Shown: positions 1 through 8,465, numbered from the stretch's first letter. The stretch: DNA of 17,079 nucleotides from Martensiomyces pterosporus (GCA_025201845.1 MU604138.1:1-17079), one strand, 5' to 3'. The notes: generated by a model not told the origin, from the letters alone. Numbers and translations are program-made.

Positions 1-150
1 GAAGATCCAGCGCGCCAGTTGATAGGTGTGCACTGTCAAGTCGTGTGTTTCACACACAAGCCTCTCCAGCGTGTCCCTGTACTGGTTGCTCCAGCCCACG
101 GCCTGCAGCGGGGTCTTTATCGCAAAGAACTTCTCTGCGCCCCTGCCCAT
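1..150 (-). CDS. Partial CDS, N-terminal 50 codons, family uncertain
   Basis: A reading frame runs from an ATG at 150-148 to the left edge without a stop. An in-frame TAA lies upstream at 246-244 and no other in-frame ATG lies between, so 150 is the natural start (context tccATGg). Third positions are GC-rich, as in the other genes here. The visible peptide begins MGRGAEKFFAIKTPLQAVGW, and near the edge it has a helical-looking stretch with the words HDLTVHTYQLARWIF. That last pattern faintly recalls the N-terminal region of fungal Fanzor/TnpB-like or other transposon-borne proteins. This is an impression from memory, not a domain call, and no catalytic residue is in view. A short upstream exon is possible, since a tttctcccacacag acceptor-like string lies just upstream at about 228-241. 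Confidence that it codes is moderate; confidence in any function is low. Confidence 0.5.
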   Translation of the reverse strand, partial: MGRGAEKFFAIKTPLQAVGWSNQYRDTLERLVCETHDLTVHTYQLARWIF

Positions 151-587
151 GGACGTGTTAAAGCGTGTGAAAGAGGCGATGCTGAGATCTGAGTATTGTG
201 TGACTGTGTATGCGCAAAAACAAGCTGTGTGGGAGAAACCGCGTTATTCCAGAGTGAGAGTGAACTGATTTATTTGCCCCTTCGTGGGGTCAGTTGGTAT
301 GAGCGGTTATAATTGTGGGATGGGCCAATCCAGTTTTTTTTTTTTTTGGTATCCACGCAGGTTTGTTTTGCATCATCTGCTGTGCCCATCTCGTTACCTA
401 TATCGACCTGTTGGTTAGCTGAGCGAAGCGAAGTTAATAAGTATATTAGAAAAGAGCGAAAGGGATGGTTATGAAGCTAAAGAGCCCCTGAGAGGGAAGC
501 AGTGTCAGCGAAGTATTTATGTGCGCCTCTGTCCAGCCGTGGCTGACAATCCCGACAACAGTACTATTAGTCGGTGGACATGCCAGC
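151..587. other. Intergenic region with 14-T tract
   Basis: This is the spacer between the 3' end of the small secreted-protein gene (minus) and the start of the left-edge gene (minus), so it should hold the promoter of the latter and the 3' UTR of the former. A homopolymer of 14 T occupies 334-347, and a CCAAT box-like string lies just before it at about 324-328. No convincing coding frame, RNA gene or repeat was seen. The short plus-strand frame at 26-268 is an antisense shadow plus spacer. Confidence 0.5.
334..347. repeat. Poly-T homopolymer (14 nt)
   Basis: An uninterrupted run of 14 T on the plus strand, so poly-A in the sense of the flanking minus-strand genes. It sits in the spacer upstream of the left-edge gene. 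Poly(dA:dT) tracts are common nucleosome-excluding promoter elements in fungi, which fits its place. It could equally be neutral. Confidence 0.7.
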
Positions 588-1187
588 TCATGTTGAGCAA
601 CGCTGCGCAGGCAGGGAATGAGTGTAGTTGTGAGGGGGTGGGGGCTCCTGAGAAGCAGCAGCGCCCGGTGTGACGGCACTGGATGCAGGGATATCCAACG
701 TGCTGGGCTCACTCGAAGATACTGTGCTTGCTGTGCTTGTTGTGCCTGCTGTGCTGGTTGTGCTCAATGGTCTCGCTGTATTCCCTGCACTTGTGCTTGC
801 TCTGGTAGGGGTCGGCGTCTGTGTCGGCATCGGCGTTGAGGTCGGAGTAACAAATACCAGAGTGGACGGGTTAACGCCCGAGTCAACGATGGTGGTCTTC
901 CCAACATCATACATGTGTTTTGCAAGCTGACTAACATACGCAGGGTCGAAAGTAGACGGCAGCTGATCAGTGGCGAAGTAGGCGGTGAGCTGCGAGTACG
1001 CACCAGGGAACGAGGCACTGGCGTCATCGAGGAACTTGTCCCAGGTGCTCTGGTAAGCCGAGTAGTACCTGGATATCACACTGAACAGGCCGTCCGCATC
1101 GTATGTACTCGGGTCAAACCGGTACTGCGCCTGGGCTGAGTGGACAGTGGCGATTAACAGCAGCAGCAGCGTGCAAGGGTAGTACAT
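588..1187 (-). CDS. Small secreted Ser/Thr-rich protein
   Basis: A 199-residue protein of unknown function. The start at 1187 is chosen because it opens with a clear signal peptide (MYYPCTLLLLLIATVHSAQA, probable cleavage after AQA at residue 20); the longer frame upstream has no protein-like content. Residues 21-105 form a compact, Tyr/Phe/Asp-rich region without Cys. Residues 112-172 are a low-complexity Thr/Ser/Pro tail with TP-type and STA-type repeats, as in O-mannosylated wall proteins. One N-glycosylation site (NYT) lies near the C-terminus. No terminal hydrophobic GPI signal is present in this frame. A GTGAGC donor and a cttctcag acceptor bound a possible 65-nt intron at 648-712 that would give another C-terminus; this is speculative. 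It is probably a cell-wall or extracellular protein. Confidence 0.72.
   Translation of the reverse strand: MYYPCTLLLLLIATVHSAQAQYRFDPSTYDADGLFSVISRYYSAYQSTWDKFLDDASASFPGAYSQLTAYFATDQLPSTFDPAYVSQLAKHMYDVGKTTIVDSGVNPSTLVFVTPTSTPMPTQTPTPTRASTSAGNTARPLSTTSTAGTTSTASTVSSSEPSTLDIPASSAVTPGAAASQEPPPPHNYTHSLPAQRCST
723..767. repeat. 9-bp coding minisatellite, 5 units
   Basis: Five imperfect tandem copies of a 9-bp unit (tgtgcttgc and variants), in frame within the secreted-protein gene. On the minus strand they encode the Ser/Thr/Ala-rich tripeptide repeats of the tail. Such in-frame repeats in fungal surface proteins often vary in number between strains. Confidence 0.75.
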
Positions 1188-1522
1188 GTTGTGTATCCAC
1201 AAGTATGTTGCAGAAGAGAAGGCAAACCAGAGGAAAGGGAACCAAGGGTTTCTACGGGGGCAGGGACGGCGGACAGAACCGTGCCCTTTTGAGCAAGGAG
1301 GACAGGGATGCCGTGCACTCTGCTGGCGCAGAAATAAGCCCGGGAAGCACGTATGCAATGCTGATTTTAGAACACACTGTCACATGAATAAAGAAGGCAG
1401 CGGTGTCTCCTTTGTGCATGATCGCCACTGTAAATATCTTTGTGGTTGTCTAAAAATCGAAGAGCCGAGTGCCAGACATCTTGCACAAGATGGGACTACG
1501 ACATGTGGCCACGGCCCGCCAC
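1188..1522. other. Spacer between channel gene and secreted-protein gene
   Basis: This holds the 3' UTR of the CSC1-like gene (stop at 1523) and the promoter and 5' UTR of the secreted-protein gene, both on the minus strand. No clear TATA box, RNA gene or conserved coding frame was seen. The plus-strand frames that cross it have no protein-like composition. Confidence 0.5.
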
Positions 1523-4500
1523 TCATCCCTCCTCAATGCCACGCGCCTCATCATTAACCCAGCCGCGGTGCCCAGGCGCTCCCGCATCCACATCATCCGC
1601 TTCTTCGGTGTTATCCGACTCACTCCCCGACAGCCCCTCCTCATCCTCATGCGCACCATCGAACAAGCTCGTCGCGTCCGTCGAGTACTCCGACAGCACC
1701 GCCGACTCCCTTGTAGGCTGGTGCAGCAAGTTGCAGCAATGCAGACCCGTGGGGTCCCACTGGCTGAGCACCGAGGGGTCGATCCCGAACACAGAGCATT
1801 TGTTCGCAACCTCCATGTCGTCCGCTTTTTGCTGTGCCTCCTCGCGAGACAGCGTGCGCCTATGTCCTGTGGTGGGCTCTGCATCAGATTCGCCGGCGCT
1901 GCTGTTAGCTGAGGACAGCTGGCTGTCGCTGTCGCCCCAGTGCTGCTTGTGGTCACTGAGGGCCTTGACGCGCGGATGCAGCTTGTGCATCTTGTGCCGC
2001 TCAGCCGCCCTGGCTTTCTTCTCCTGCAGCTTGGCCACTGCTTTTTCGCCCAGAATGTTGGACTCGACCGCGTCTTCCCAGTAGTTGCGCACATCCCGCA
2101 GCCTCTCCTTCGCCGACCTCTTCATCTCCTTCCGCCTCTTCAAGTGCGCCACGGGCAGCCAGAGCGAGGGCAGGTCGCCGTACAGCCCTGGGTGCAGGTA
2201 GGAGAACCGCGTGGAGTCGAGGACTCCGGGAAGGCGGGACATGTTGGGCTGCGAGAAATCGGTGTACCGCCTGTTCATTTTGGTGCCATGGGGGATCTCG
2301 TCGCTGTGCACCTGGTATTGCATGGCGACGGGCTTGCCCGTGCGGGGGTTGACGTTGGGCATGAACGTTGATGCCTTGTGGATCCGCACGCCAGCACCGC
2401 TGGGCAGCAGATGCTGCGTTTCCTCATTGGCAGGCGCCCCGTGGATACGTGCTACGTAGTCGTCGGGCAGGTCCTGCTGCGGCGCCAAGCAGTGGCTCAG
2501 ATGGTCCGACGTATACGTCTCTGTCTCGGAGCCGCTCGCCCTGCTCCCAATGCGTGTAAGGTGGTCTCTCGCATCGTACCCGCTCAGCTCCCTGCGCCTG
2601 CTCGACACATGGTGTCTTCTCCTGTGCCTCACTTCAAACGCGTCCTCGGTGTTCGTGGCCTCGGGGTAGCTGACGATGCTGCTGTCCAAGTGCGCTTTTG
2701 GTATGCTGAACTGCATGAAGAACTCGCCCTTGACTGCCCTCCACCCGGCCGGAATGCCCTTGCATGCCGCTTTGACAATGTCCACCAGCGATCCGGGCTG
2801 CTCCTTGGGCACCCTAGGGTCGAGGGGCGAGCGGCCAGCGGGGTGCGCTAGACGGTCGACTCTCTCGGGAAAGGCGTAGTCGTCGATGAAGTCCCACAGC
2901 GGCGCGGAGGGGTCGCCGTGCAGCAACCACATGAAGTACGACACGGAGCTGACGAGAGCCGTGATGGGGTGCACCACGGCATTGTGCAGGATCGAGGCGT
3001 ACCAGGAGCGGGTGCGGGGGGCGTGTGTGTGCTTGGTGATGAGGGCCTCGCCGTCCAGGCGTTCGGCGTCGTCGTCAGCCCTGCCGCCCCGGCTTGCGCC
3101 GCTGGGATAAGGGATGGGCTTTTGCTGGTCGCCCTCTTCGCCCTCCGAGTCTGCAAGCACGCCAGTAGGCGAGGTGACGGCGCTGGCATTTGTGACATCC
3201 TTTTCCTCGGGAATCTCAATGGGCCGCGGCAAATTGCTGTCGCTGGTCAGCACTGACACTAGGGGCGGATACACGGCTGACGAGTCATCCGACGCGGAAG
3301 CCGACAGCGCAGGCGACCTCTGCAAGTCCGCCCACGCCACGCCACTGCCCGAGGAGGACGCAGCAGACCTGGTGAGCTCCCGCTCAGCCCTCTTCTCGTT
3401 CTCCTCGAGCTCCCTCTTCTCCCTCGCCTGCACGATTTTGCGTCTCCTCTCCGCCTCCCTCAGCAGCTGCAGCGGAATCGTTGCGCTCAGCTGCTTAATG
3501 TATCTGCACCTGACCCAGAAGTAGTACCACGTAAACAGCATCAGGACCACCATGGGCGCCGCGAACCAGTGGTTTTCATTGCTCGCAAAGATCGCCGTCG
3601 TCAACGCCTGGTACAGCAGAATGCAGGCGACAAGCCGGCGTATGATGACGGGCCACAGGAGGCCTGCATTCTGCTGTCTGAAGTGCCAGGCGTATATGCA
3701 CATGTATTTCATCACGAAGAGCCCGATGCAGAAGTACAGGATGCACATGGCCAGGAGGAGTGGCTGGAGGTGGGCGTAGAGTATGCCAATGAAGAAGAAG
3801 AGGAGGGGATAGGGCTGTATCGTGCCCCAGTCGATAAACACCGGGGAGATTGCCTTCATGTAGTCGCGCGGTGTGCGCGAGTTGGCTTGGTGCCACAGGT
3901 ACCGGCAGACGGACTTTAGATGGAGGAGCTTCATCACCTGGTAGCCGGCGCCGTAGAGCATCACGTAGACGCAGTACCAGGTGCCCATCTGCGGCAGCTG
4001 CAGGACCAGGTGCTCCCAGAACGAGCCAAAGTTGGTGAACACGTCGTAGATCGAGGACCAGACAGACCCAGACATGCCAAAGATGACGACGATGTAGATC
4101 ACAAGGAAGTAGAAGTGCCGGATCAGCATGTTCTTGTCCGCTATGCCGTACGTGCGGTCGCCCCCAACAAGGACAAAGCTCCACAGGAGGCGCGGCAGAA
4201 TGGTCATAAAGATGGTGAGGATCAGCGAGGGGAGGGTGTAGTTGAGCAGGGAGCGCACAAACTTGTTGTTTTTGACCACGTCCACGAGGCCCTGGAAGCG
4301 GGTGACCAGGAACCGCAGGGAGACGAGGGTGGATATCAGCACAACAGGCACGCACCAGATGCAGAGGAGGGCGGCGGTGAAGAGCAGGCCGAGGACATAC
4401 CGCAGGATCTTCTTCGAGTACGGAGCACCCACGCTGCGCCACACGATGGAGCGTGCCTCGGGTGCCATGCTTATCTTGCACGTGCTCGGGGTGCCGTAGA

Positions 4501-5848
4501 CGTTGAGCTGGCTGATGATGTAGGCGTCCACAGGCCTCTTCATCGTGACGAACGCCACGGTGCTGGCCTCCAGTGCGTGGAAGTTGTCGCGCACCTCCTT
4601 CAGTCGCTCGTCGGCGCTGGCCATCTCCTCGCGCCAGTGCGAAATTGAGTCTGTGCGCTCGTAAGGCCACAGCACGCGCCGCCACCTTGGCCACTCGGGT
4701 CTCTCGGCAGCTGTTCGCCTGACCAGCATTGTGGGTCGCCGTACGGGGTTGCGGAGCCGGGTTTTGTGGTCGCCCTTGTGCTGCCTCGCCCACCGCCGCA
4801 GGAGCTTTGCTTCGACCTCGCGTGCCCTTGGGTCGTTCGACAGAATGACGCGCTTCAGCAGCACGGGGTCGTACGAGTGCGCGCGGCACGGGTTGCCGAG
4901 GATGTAGGCGTACGCTTGCTCCAGCTTGTTAAGCACGAAGCTGCGGTGGCTCAGCGCGTTGTCCAGATCGCGGGTCATCGGCGCCACATGCACCGACTCG
5001 ACCTCGCCCACCTGCATCCCATTGATAAATCCCTTCAGCGCGCTCTGGGATCTCAGCTCGCGCGGCAAGTGCGTGATCATCAGCGTGCGCGAGTTGCCCG
5101 ACCGCCTGGTCAGCAGCAGGTAGTGCCAGCGCATGGTGACGGTGTGCAGGGCGAACCTGTCGATGTAGAAGAACAGGATGACTGCAAACACATAGGCCAT
5201 CACCGCGTGTGCCGCCGAGTACTTGCCGTCGTAGTTCTTTACATGCGCCAGCGGCGAATCAAACACGGTGTGCGGTGCCCTGTCGCCCTCCTCCTTTCCC
5301 CAGAAGAAGTCGACCGGGTAGAGGATGGCCATGCCAAAAAAGGCCATCCAGATGAATATGTAGATGAACATGCGGTATGCGCGGAAATAAAGCAGGGCAT
5401 CGAGCCCAACTGTCTCCAGAACATGCCGGTCGGACATTGTCACCATCGGGTAGACCCACCCAAACAAGGTGCGTGGAATGCTGGCTGGGCGCATGTACCG
5501 CAGCCGGAGGCGGTGCGAGTACAGCTCGGGCCAGCGGTAGCGCAGGACCGAGAACACAAGGATGCAGCACCCACCCATCAGCGCAGCTGACGTGATTTGT
5601 GTCACCGCGTCGATGTTGTTGGATGTGAAGTAGGGGCCCGTGCCCGGAACGTTGCCCCAGTCCATGAGGTACGAGAAGTTGATGTCAATTGTCTGTATCG
5701 TCGACTCGTCGTACGTGTCCTTGCGCGCCTCTCTGGTGGCTACATGCGTTGCGTAGGCGGCCAGCGTGGAGCGCACTGCTGCTGACGCCGCTGCCGCTAC
5801 CGTTGCGGTGGGCGTAGCCGCCGTAAAGGCTGCCTGTGGAGCAGCCAT
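1523..5848 (-). CDS. CSC1/OSCA/TMEM63-type cation channel (RSN1/PHM7 family)
   Basis: A 1441-residue integral membrane protein of the calcium-permeable, stress-gated channel family, uninterrupted by introns. It starts at MAAPQAAF (5848). An in-frame ATG at 6022 is less likely because its 58 codons are T/C-rich and A/T-ending, as in a 5' UTR. In order: an N-terminal module with three membrane segments (about 77-102, 156-178, 210-232) and the family motif around GLDALLYFRAYR (about 148-159); a cytosolic RRM-like PHM7_cyt region (about 253-472); the seven-to-eight-helix pore domain (about 477-777); then a charged tail of about 660 residues. The tail contains the fungal PHM7_ext-like motif HPGLYGDLPSLWLP (1219-1232) and an acidic C-terminus. 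Family members act at the plasma membrane or in endomembranes in osmo- or mechanosensing. The family call is firm; gating, ion selectivity and location are inferred from relatives. Confidence 0.93.
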   Translation of the reverse strand: MAAPQAAFTAATPTATVAAAASAAVRSTLAAYATHVATREARKDTYDESTIQTIDINFSYLMDWGNVPGTGPYFTSNNIDAVTQITSAALMGGCCILVFSVLRYRWPELYSHRLRLRYMRPASIPRTLFGWVYPMVTMSDRHVLETVGLDALLYFRAYRMFIYIFIWMAFFGMAILYPVDFFWGKEEGDRAPHTVFDSPLAHVKNYDGKYSAAHAVMAYVFAVILFFYIDRFALHTVTMRWHYLLLTRRSGNSRTLMITHLPRELRSQSALKGFINGMQVGEVESVHVAPMTRDLDNALSHRSFVLNKLEQAYAYILGNPCRAHSYDPVLLKRVILSNDPRAREVEAKLLRRWARQHKGDHKTRLRNPVRRPTMLVRRTAAERPEWPRWRRVLWPYERTDSISHWREEMASADERLKEVRDNFHALEASTVAFVTMKRPVDAYIISQLNVYGTPSTCKISMAPEARSIVWRSVGAPYSKKILRYVLGLLFTAALLCIWCVPVVLISTLVSLRFLVTRFQGLVDVVKNNKFVRSLLNYTLPSLILTIFMTILPRLLWSFVLVGGDRTYGIADKNMLIRHFYFLVIYIVVIFGMSGSVWSSIYDVFTNFGSFWEHLVLQLPQMGTWYCVYVMLYGAGYQVMKLLHLKSVCRYLWHQANSRTPRDYMKAISPVFIDWGTIQPYPLLFFFIGILYAHLQPLLLAMCILYFCIGLFVMKYMCIYAWHFRQQNAGLLWPVIIRRLVACILLYQALTTAIFASNENHWFAAPMVVLMLFTWYYFWVRCRYIKQLSATIPLQLLREAERRRKIVQAREKRELEENEKRAERELTRSAASSSGSGVAWADLQRSPALSASASDDSSAVYPPLVSVLTSDSNLPRPIEIPEEKDVTNASAVTSPTGVLADSEGEEGDQQKPIPYPSGASRGGRADDDAERLDGEALITKHTHAPRTRSWYASILHNAVVHPITALVSSVSYFMWLLHGDPSAPLWDFIDDYAFPERVDRLAHPAGRSPLDPRVPKEQPGSLVDIVKAACKGIPAGWRAVKGEFFMQFSIPKAHLDSSIVSYPEATNTEDAFEVRHRRRHHVSSRRRELSGYDARDHLTRIGSRASGSETETYTSDHLSHCLAPQQDLPDDYVARIHGAPANEETQHLLPSGAGVRIHKASTFMPNVNPRTGKPVAMQYQVHSDEIPHGTKMNRRYTDFSQPNMSRLPGVLDSTRFSYLHPGLYGDLPSLWLPVAHLKRRKEMKRSAKERLRDVRNYWEDAVESNILGEKAVAKLQEKKARAAERHKMHKLHPRVKALSDHKQHWGDSDSQLSSANSSAGESDAEPTTGHRRTLSREEAQQKADDMEVANKCSVFGIDPSVLSQWDPTGLHCCNLLHQPTRESAVLSEYSTDATSLFDGAHEDEEGLSGSESDNTEEADDVDAGAPGHRGWVNDEARGIEEG

Positions 5849-6797
5849 TCTATCTGTCTGCCTCTTAGAAGCCGCACTCAAATAGGGATTATAGTATACA
5901 GCAGTAGCGGGTTCAGGCGAGTGTCCAGGGATGAATAGTAACAAGTAAAATAGAGGGAAGAGGGAAATCAAGGAAATAAACAAGTGGAAAGAGATGGGAC
6001 GACCCTTTTCCGGCAGATGCAAGCTTCAGCACCCATCTTTCGCGTCTGCAGCCAGAGATGAGGCAGGGCTCGGAAATGCGGAAAAACTATGCACGAATAC
6101 GTGAGCACACGCTGCGTCTGTTACACACTAGTCCACGCCTGCCACAGAATCAAAGGCGGACTTGGATTCGCTGTTGCACCAATGGATTGGTAATGTGGGT
6201 TTGTAATGAGCCCAAGTGCCGTCTCTTCCGGCACACGCATGCTGGAGGTGCATTGCTGAGGCCTGCCATCGCATGTCCGCTGTCCCGGCGTGGTCTGACT
6301 GCAGCCAGCGTGGTGGGCAGAGCACATCGGCTCAGCCATCACAGCGCGGCGGCTAGGACACGGCGACTGCTGAGGCGCTGAGGAAACGAGCATCGCTGAT
6401 GCAAACCCTGCATGAAAAGGGCGTCTCTCGATCTGTGTGTTTGTCAAGCCACACGACCAATGCGCGCACCGCCCACGCGCACTGCTCTGTTTGAATCGCG
6501 AAGCACCTCCACACTGGCGACTTTGGCTCCTCGCCCAGCCCACGGCTCGGGATACCAAGCAGCGGCATTCCTGGAAGGGGCATGCATGTCGAGCCGAGCC
6601 GCTGTGGATTCCTGCTGGCGAACCGGCGGACCGCTACGCCCACACTATATCGCTTCTACATGCACGAGTTAGGGTGCGGTGCATCTGTCAAGGGTGTAGT
6701 TTGCCTTCTAGCGAAGACGTGTGCTTGGAGGCCGCTCGCCTGCTGGTGGCAGTAGCAGCGGACAAAGGGCGTGCTGATATAGTACATCGGGGGAGGG

Positions 6798-6827
6798 ATG
6801 CTGTCGAGAGGGAGGTGGAATGGGTAA
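6798..6827 (+). other. Short upstream ORF (9 codons)
   Basis: An ATG at 6798 opens a 9-codon frame that ends in TAA at 6825-6827, about 135 nt before the main ATG. If transcription starts upstream of 6798 it would be a uORF. A possible 5' UTR intron (GTAAAT donor at 6824, tttctttacag acceptor ending at 6932) would remove this stop and move the uORF stop to TGA at 6964-6966, overlapping the main ATG. Neither the transcript start nor the splice is proven. Confidence 0.25.
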
Positions 6828-6831
6828 ATAG

Positions 6832-6899
6832 TCCCTCTTTCTCTCCTCTACATCCTCTCTCCTCTGCTACTGCTCAGTTACTTTTTTCTTTCTTTCTCT
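6832..6899 (+). promoter_or_regulatory. CT-rich tract before HSP20-like gene
   Basis: A pyrimidine-rich stretch on the coding strand, 60-130 nt upstream of the start codon. CT blocks just before start codons are a known feature of strongly expressed filamentous-fungal genes and often mark the transcription start. It could also be the polypyrimidine tract of a 5' UTR intron ending at 6932. Confidence 0.5.
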
Positions 6900-6962
6900 G
6901 CACCGCTTGATTCGCCTTCACTTTCTTTACAGCAGCAGCCGCGCCAGCCAGATACACGACGG

Positions 6963-8465
6963 ATGAGCTCGTTCCACAACGACATTTTCAACAGACGCAG
7001 CAGCGGCTCGTTCTTTGGCGAGTTCAGCCAGGGCGGCAAGCCCGGCGTCTTCGCTCCAGCCGCCATGCCACGCCCGCTCTTTGCGGAGGACTACGGGCAC
7101 CGGCGGTCTTCGTTCAGCGGCCACGAACAGAGCCACACGCACTTTGCCTATGTTGCCGGGTGCGAGATCTGCGAGGAGACCATCCAGAGGGGCCACCAGC
7201 TGTGCTACCACGAGCACCGCGTTGTGTGCAAGGGCGTGCACCACGGGTGCTGCTGCCACCACTGCTGCCACTCGCGTGAGTCCCTCGACACCACCACCAC
7301 GCACAACGAGGGGTACTCTGCGCGCACCGAGGAGTCCGTGACTGACTCGCAGTTCGCTAACGGCCGGGTAAGGGCGCGGTCGGCGACTACGACGGTTGGC
7401 GACGCGTCGTTTGGATTCGCCAATGTGGACGCCGAAATGAGGCAGTTTGCCGCTGACAACAGATGGCGCACCAAGGAGTACGACAGCTTCTACGGCCGGC
7501 CGATGTGCGACCGCAATGTAGCGCCGCCGCCAGAGCACATGAGGCTGAGGGAAGGCAATGTTGGCGGCGCGTTTGAGGCCCACGGCAGGCTGCACCATGA
7601 TAGGCAGTCGCACATGCACGCAGACGCCGCGGCGTACTTCAACGGCCACCACCACCACATGGATGCTGGGTACTACGGCAGACAGCAAGAAGAAGAGGAG
7701 GAGGAGGTGAAGGTTACCACCACCACCACAACTACGACAAAGACCACCGTGCGCGAGATCGAGGACGACATGAAGAGCTGCCACAAAGTCCAGCCGCCTC
7801 CGCCAGAGCCTGTGATCGTCGTACCCGCGCCTCCGCCGGAGCACCACCACCACCACCACCACTCCGAGGGCACGGTTATTCCAGTGGGCACCAAGCCGGA
7901 CGCCATGGTCGTTCCTCCTGAGCCCTGCTGCACCTGGTGCAAGTTCCTGCCCTGCCTCGAGTGCCCCAAGCCAACGAACCCCAATGCAAGGTTCAATAAG
8001 GCGAACTTCCGCCTGTACCCAGAGTACGAGTTCCTCCCAGACCACCTGGAGGTGCCAAAGCCCTCAGAGTATTTCCCGGACCACACGCATGTGGCCACCC
8101 GCTCGCAGTACAAGATCACGATTCCGGGTGCGCGGGACATCGCACAGAAGATCTATGTCGATTTTATTGGCGACCAGCTGGTGGTCATTGGCGAGCATGG
8201 AAAGCCGCTGCTCATGCGCCACCACCACCACGGAGTGTCGAATCAGTCGACGCCCACGATGAGGTCCACCCGGTCGTCTCTGAACTCGAAGGAGAAGGCG
8301 CATATGCATCACTTTGTGCCTGGTGCGGAGGCAGTCCCAGGGGTGTCCAGGGTGTTTGCAAAGAACTTCTTCCTGCCCAGAGACACATACGACAGGGACA
8401 GAGCACAGGTGTTTGTCAAGCCCAACGGCAAGCTGAAGATCGTTGTTCCGGTCATCGACCAGTGA
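6963..8465 (+). CDS. Cys/His-rich protein with C-terminal HSP20/alpha-crystallin-like domain
   Basis: A 500-residue soluble protein with no signal peptide or membrane segment. The start at 6963 follows the CT tract closely and opens MSSFHNDIF. Residues 67-103 hold a dense Cys/His cluster (CEIC, C81, HEH at 83-85, C89, CCCHHCCH at 96-103), which could bind zinc or another metal. Low-complexity segments follow: HHHH (229-232), six Glu (243-248), eight Thr (252-259), Pro runs and seven His (294-300). A second Cys cluster lies at 322-334 (CCTWCKFLPCLECPKP). Residues about 380-497 resemble a small heat-shock domain: YKITIPGARDI, DQLVVIGEHG, then FFLPRDTYDRDRAQVFVKPN and GKLKIVVPV, matching the HSP20 pattern of beta strands, the LP-x-D step and the nGkLkI-x-vP end. 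A roughly 45-residue His/Ser-rich insertion splits it. It may be a chaperone-like or metal-binding protein; the fold assignment is by pattern only and the metal role is inference. Confidence 0.85.
   Translation: MSSFHNDIFNRRSSGSFFGEFSQGGKPGVFAPAAMPRPLFAEDYGHRRSSFSGHEQSHTHFAYVAGCEICEETIQRGHQLCYHEHRVVCKGVHHGCCCHHCCHSRESLDTTTTHNEGYSARTEESVTDSQFANGRVRARSATTTVGDASFGFANVDAEMRQFAADNRWRTKEYDSFYGRPMCDRNVAPPPEHMRLREGNVGGAFEAHGRLHHDRQSHMHADAAAYFNGHHHHMDAGYYGRQQEEEEEEVKVTTTTTTTTKTTVREIEDDMKSCHKVQPPPPEPVIVVPAPPPEHHHHHHHSEGTVIPVGTKPDAMVVPPEPCCTWCKFLPCLECPKPTNPNARFNKANFRLYPEYEFLPDHLEVPKPSEYFPDHTHVATRSQYKITIPGARDIAQKIYVDFIGDQLVVIGEHGKPLLMRHHHHGVSNQSTPTMRSTRSSLNSKEKAHMHHFVPGAEAVPGVSRVFAKNFFLPRDTYDRDRAQVFVKPNGKLKIVVPVIDQ

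Larger units (their letters stand above)
5849..6962. promoter_or_regulatory. 1.1-kb divergent intergenic region
   Basis: This separates the divergently transcribed CSC1-like gene (minus) and the Cys/His-rich HSP20-like gene (plus), so it must hold both promoters. A TATA-like string (tatactataat in the minus sense) lies at about 5889-5899, roughly 40 bp upstream of the channel ATG. On the plus side there are an actatatcg string near 6646 and a strong CT-rich tract before the start codon. Frames in both directions (for example 6121-6558 minus and 6437-6910 plus) have no protein-like composition. No tRNA, perfect heat-shock element or long inverted repeat was found by eye. Confidence 0.55.

Noticed and set aside
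3576..4889. Minus-strand frame of 437 codons in another frame of the channel gene
   Set aside because: It overlaps the pore domain in a shifted frame and has a Pro/Arg/His-rich composition typical of a GC-rich shadow.
6700..6720. Candidate heat-shock element upstream of the HSP20-like gene
   Set aside because: The ttc and gaa triplets are separated by four bases rather than the required two, and no third unit follows.
6121..6910. Possible small genes in the divergent intergenic region
   Set aside because: Frames on both strands have biased Arg/Pro/Ser/His composition, no domain, no signal peptide and no supporting splice pattern.
6927..8045. Minus-strand frame of 372 codons opposite the HSP20-like gene
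   Set aside because: Runs of Val come from reading the Thr and His codon repeats of the real gene backwards; there is no domain.
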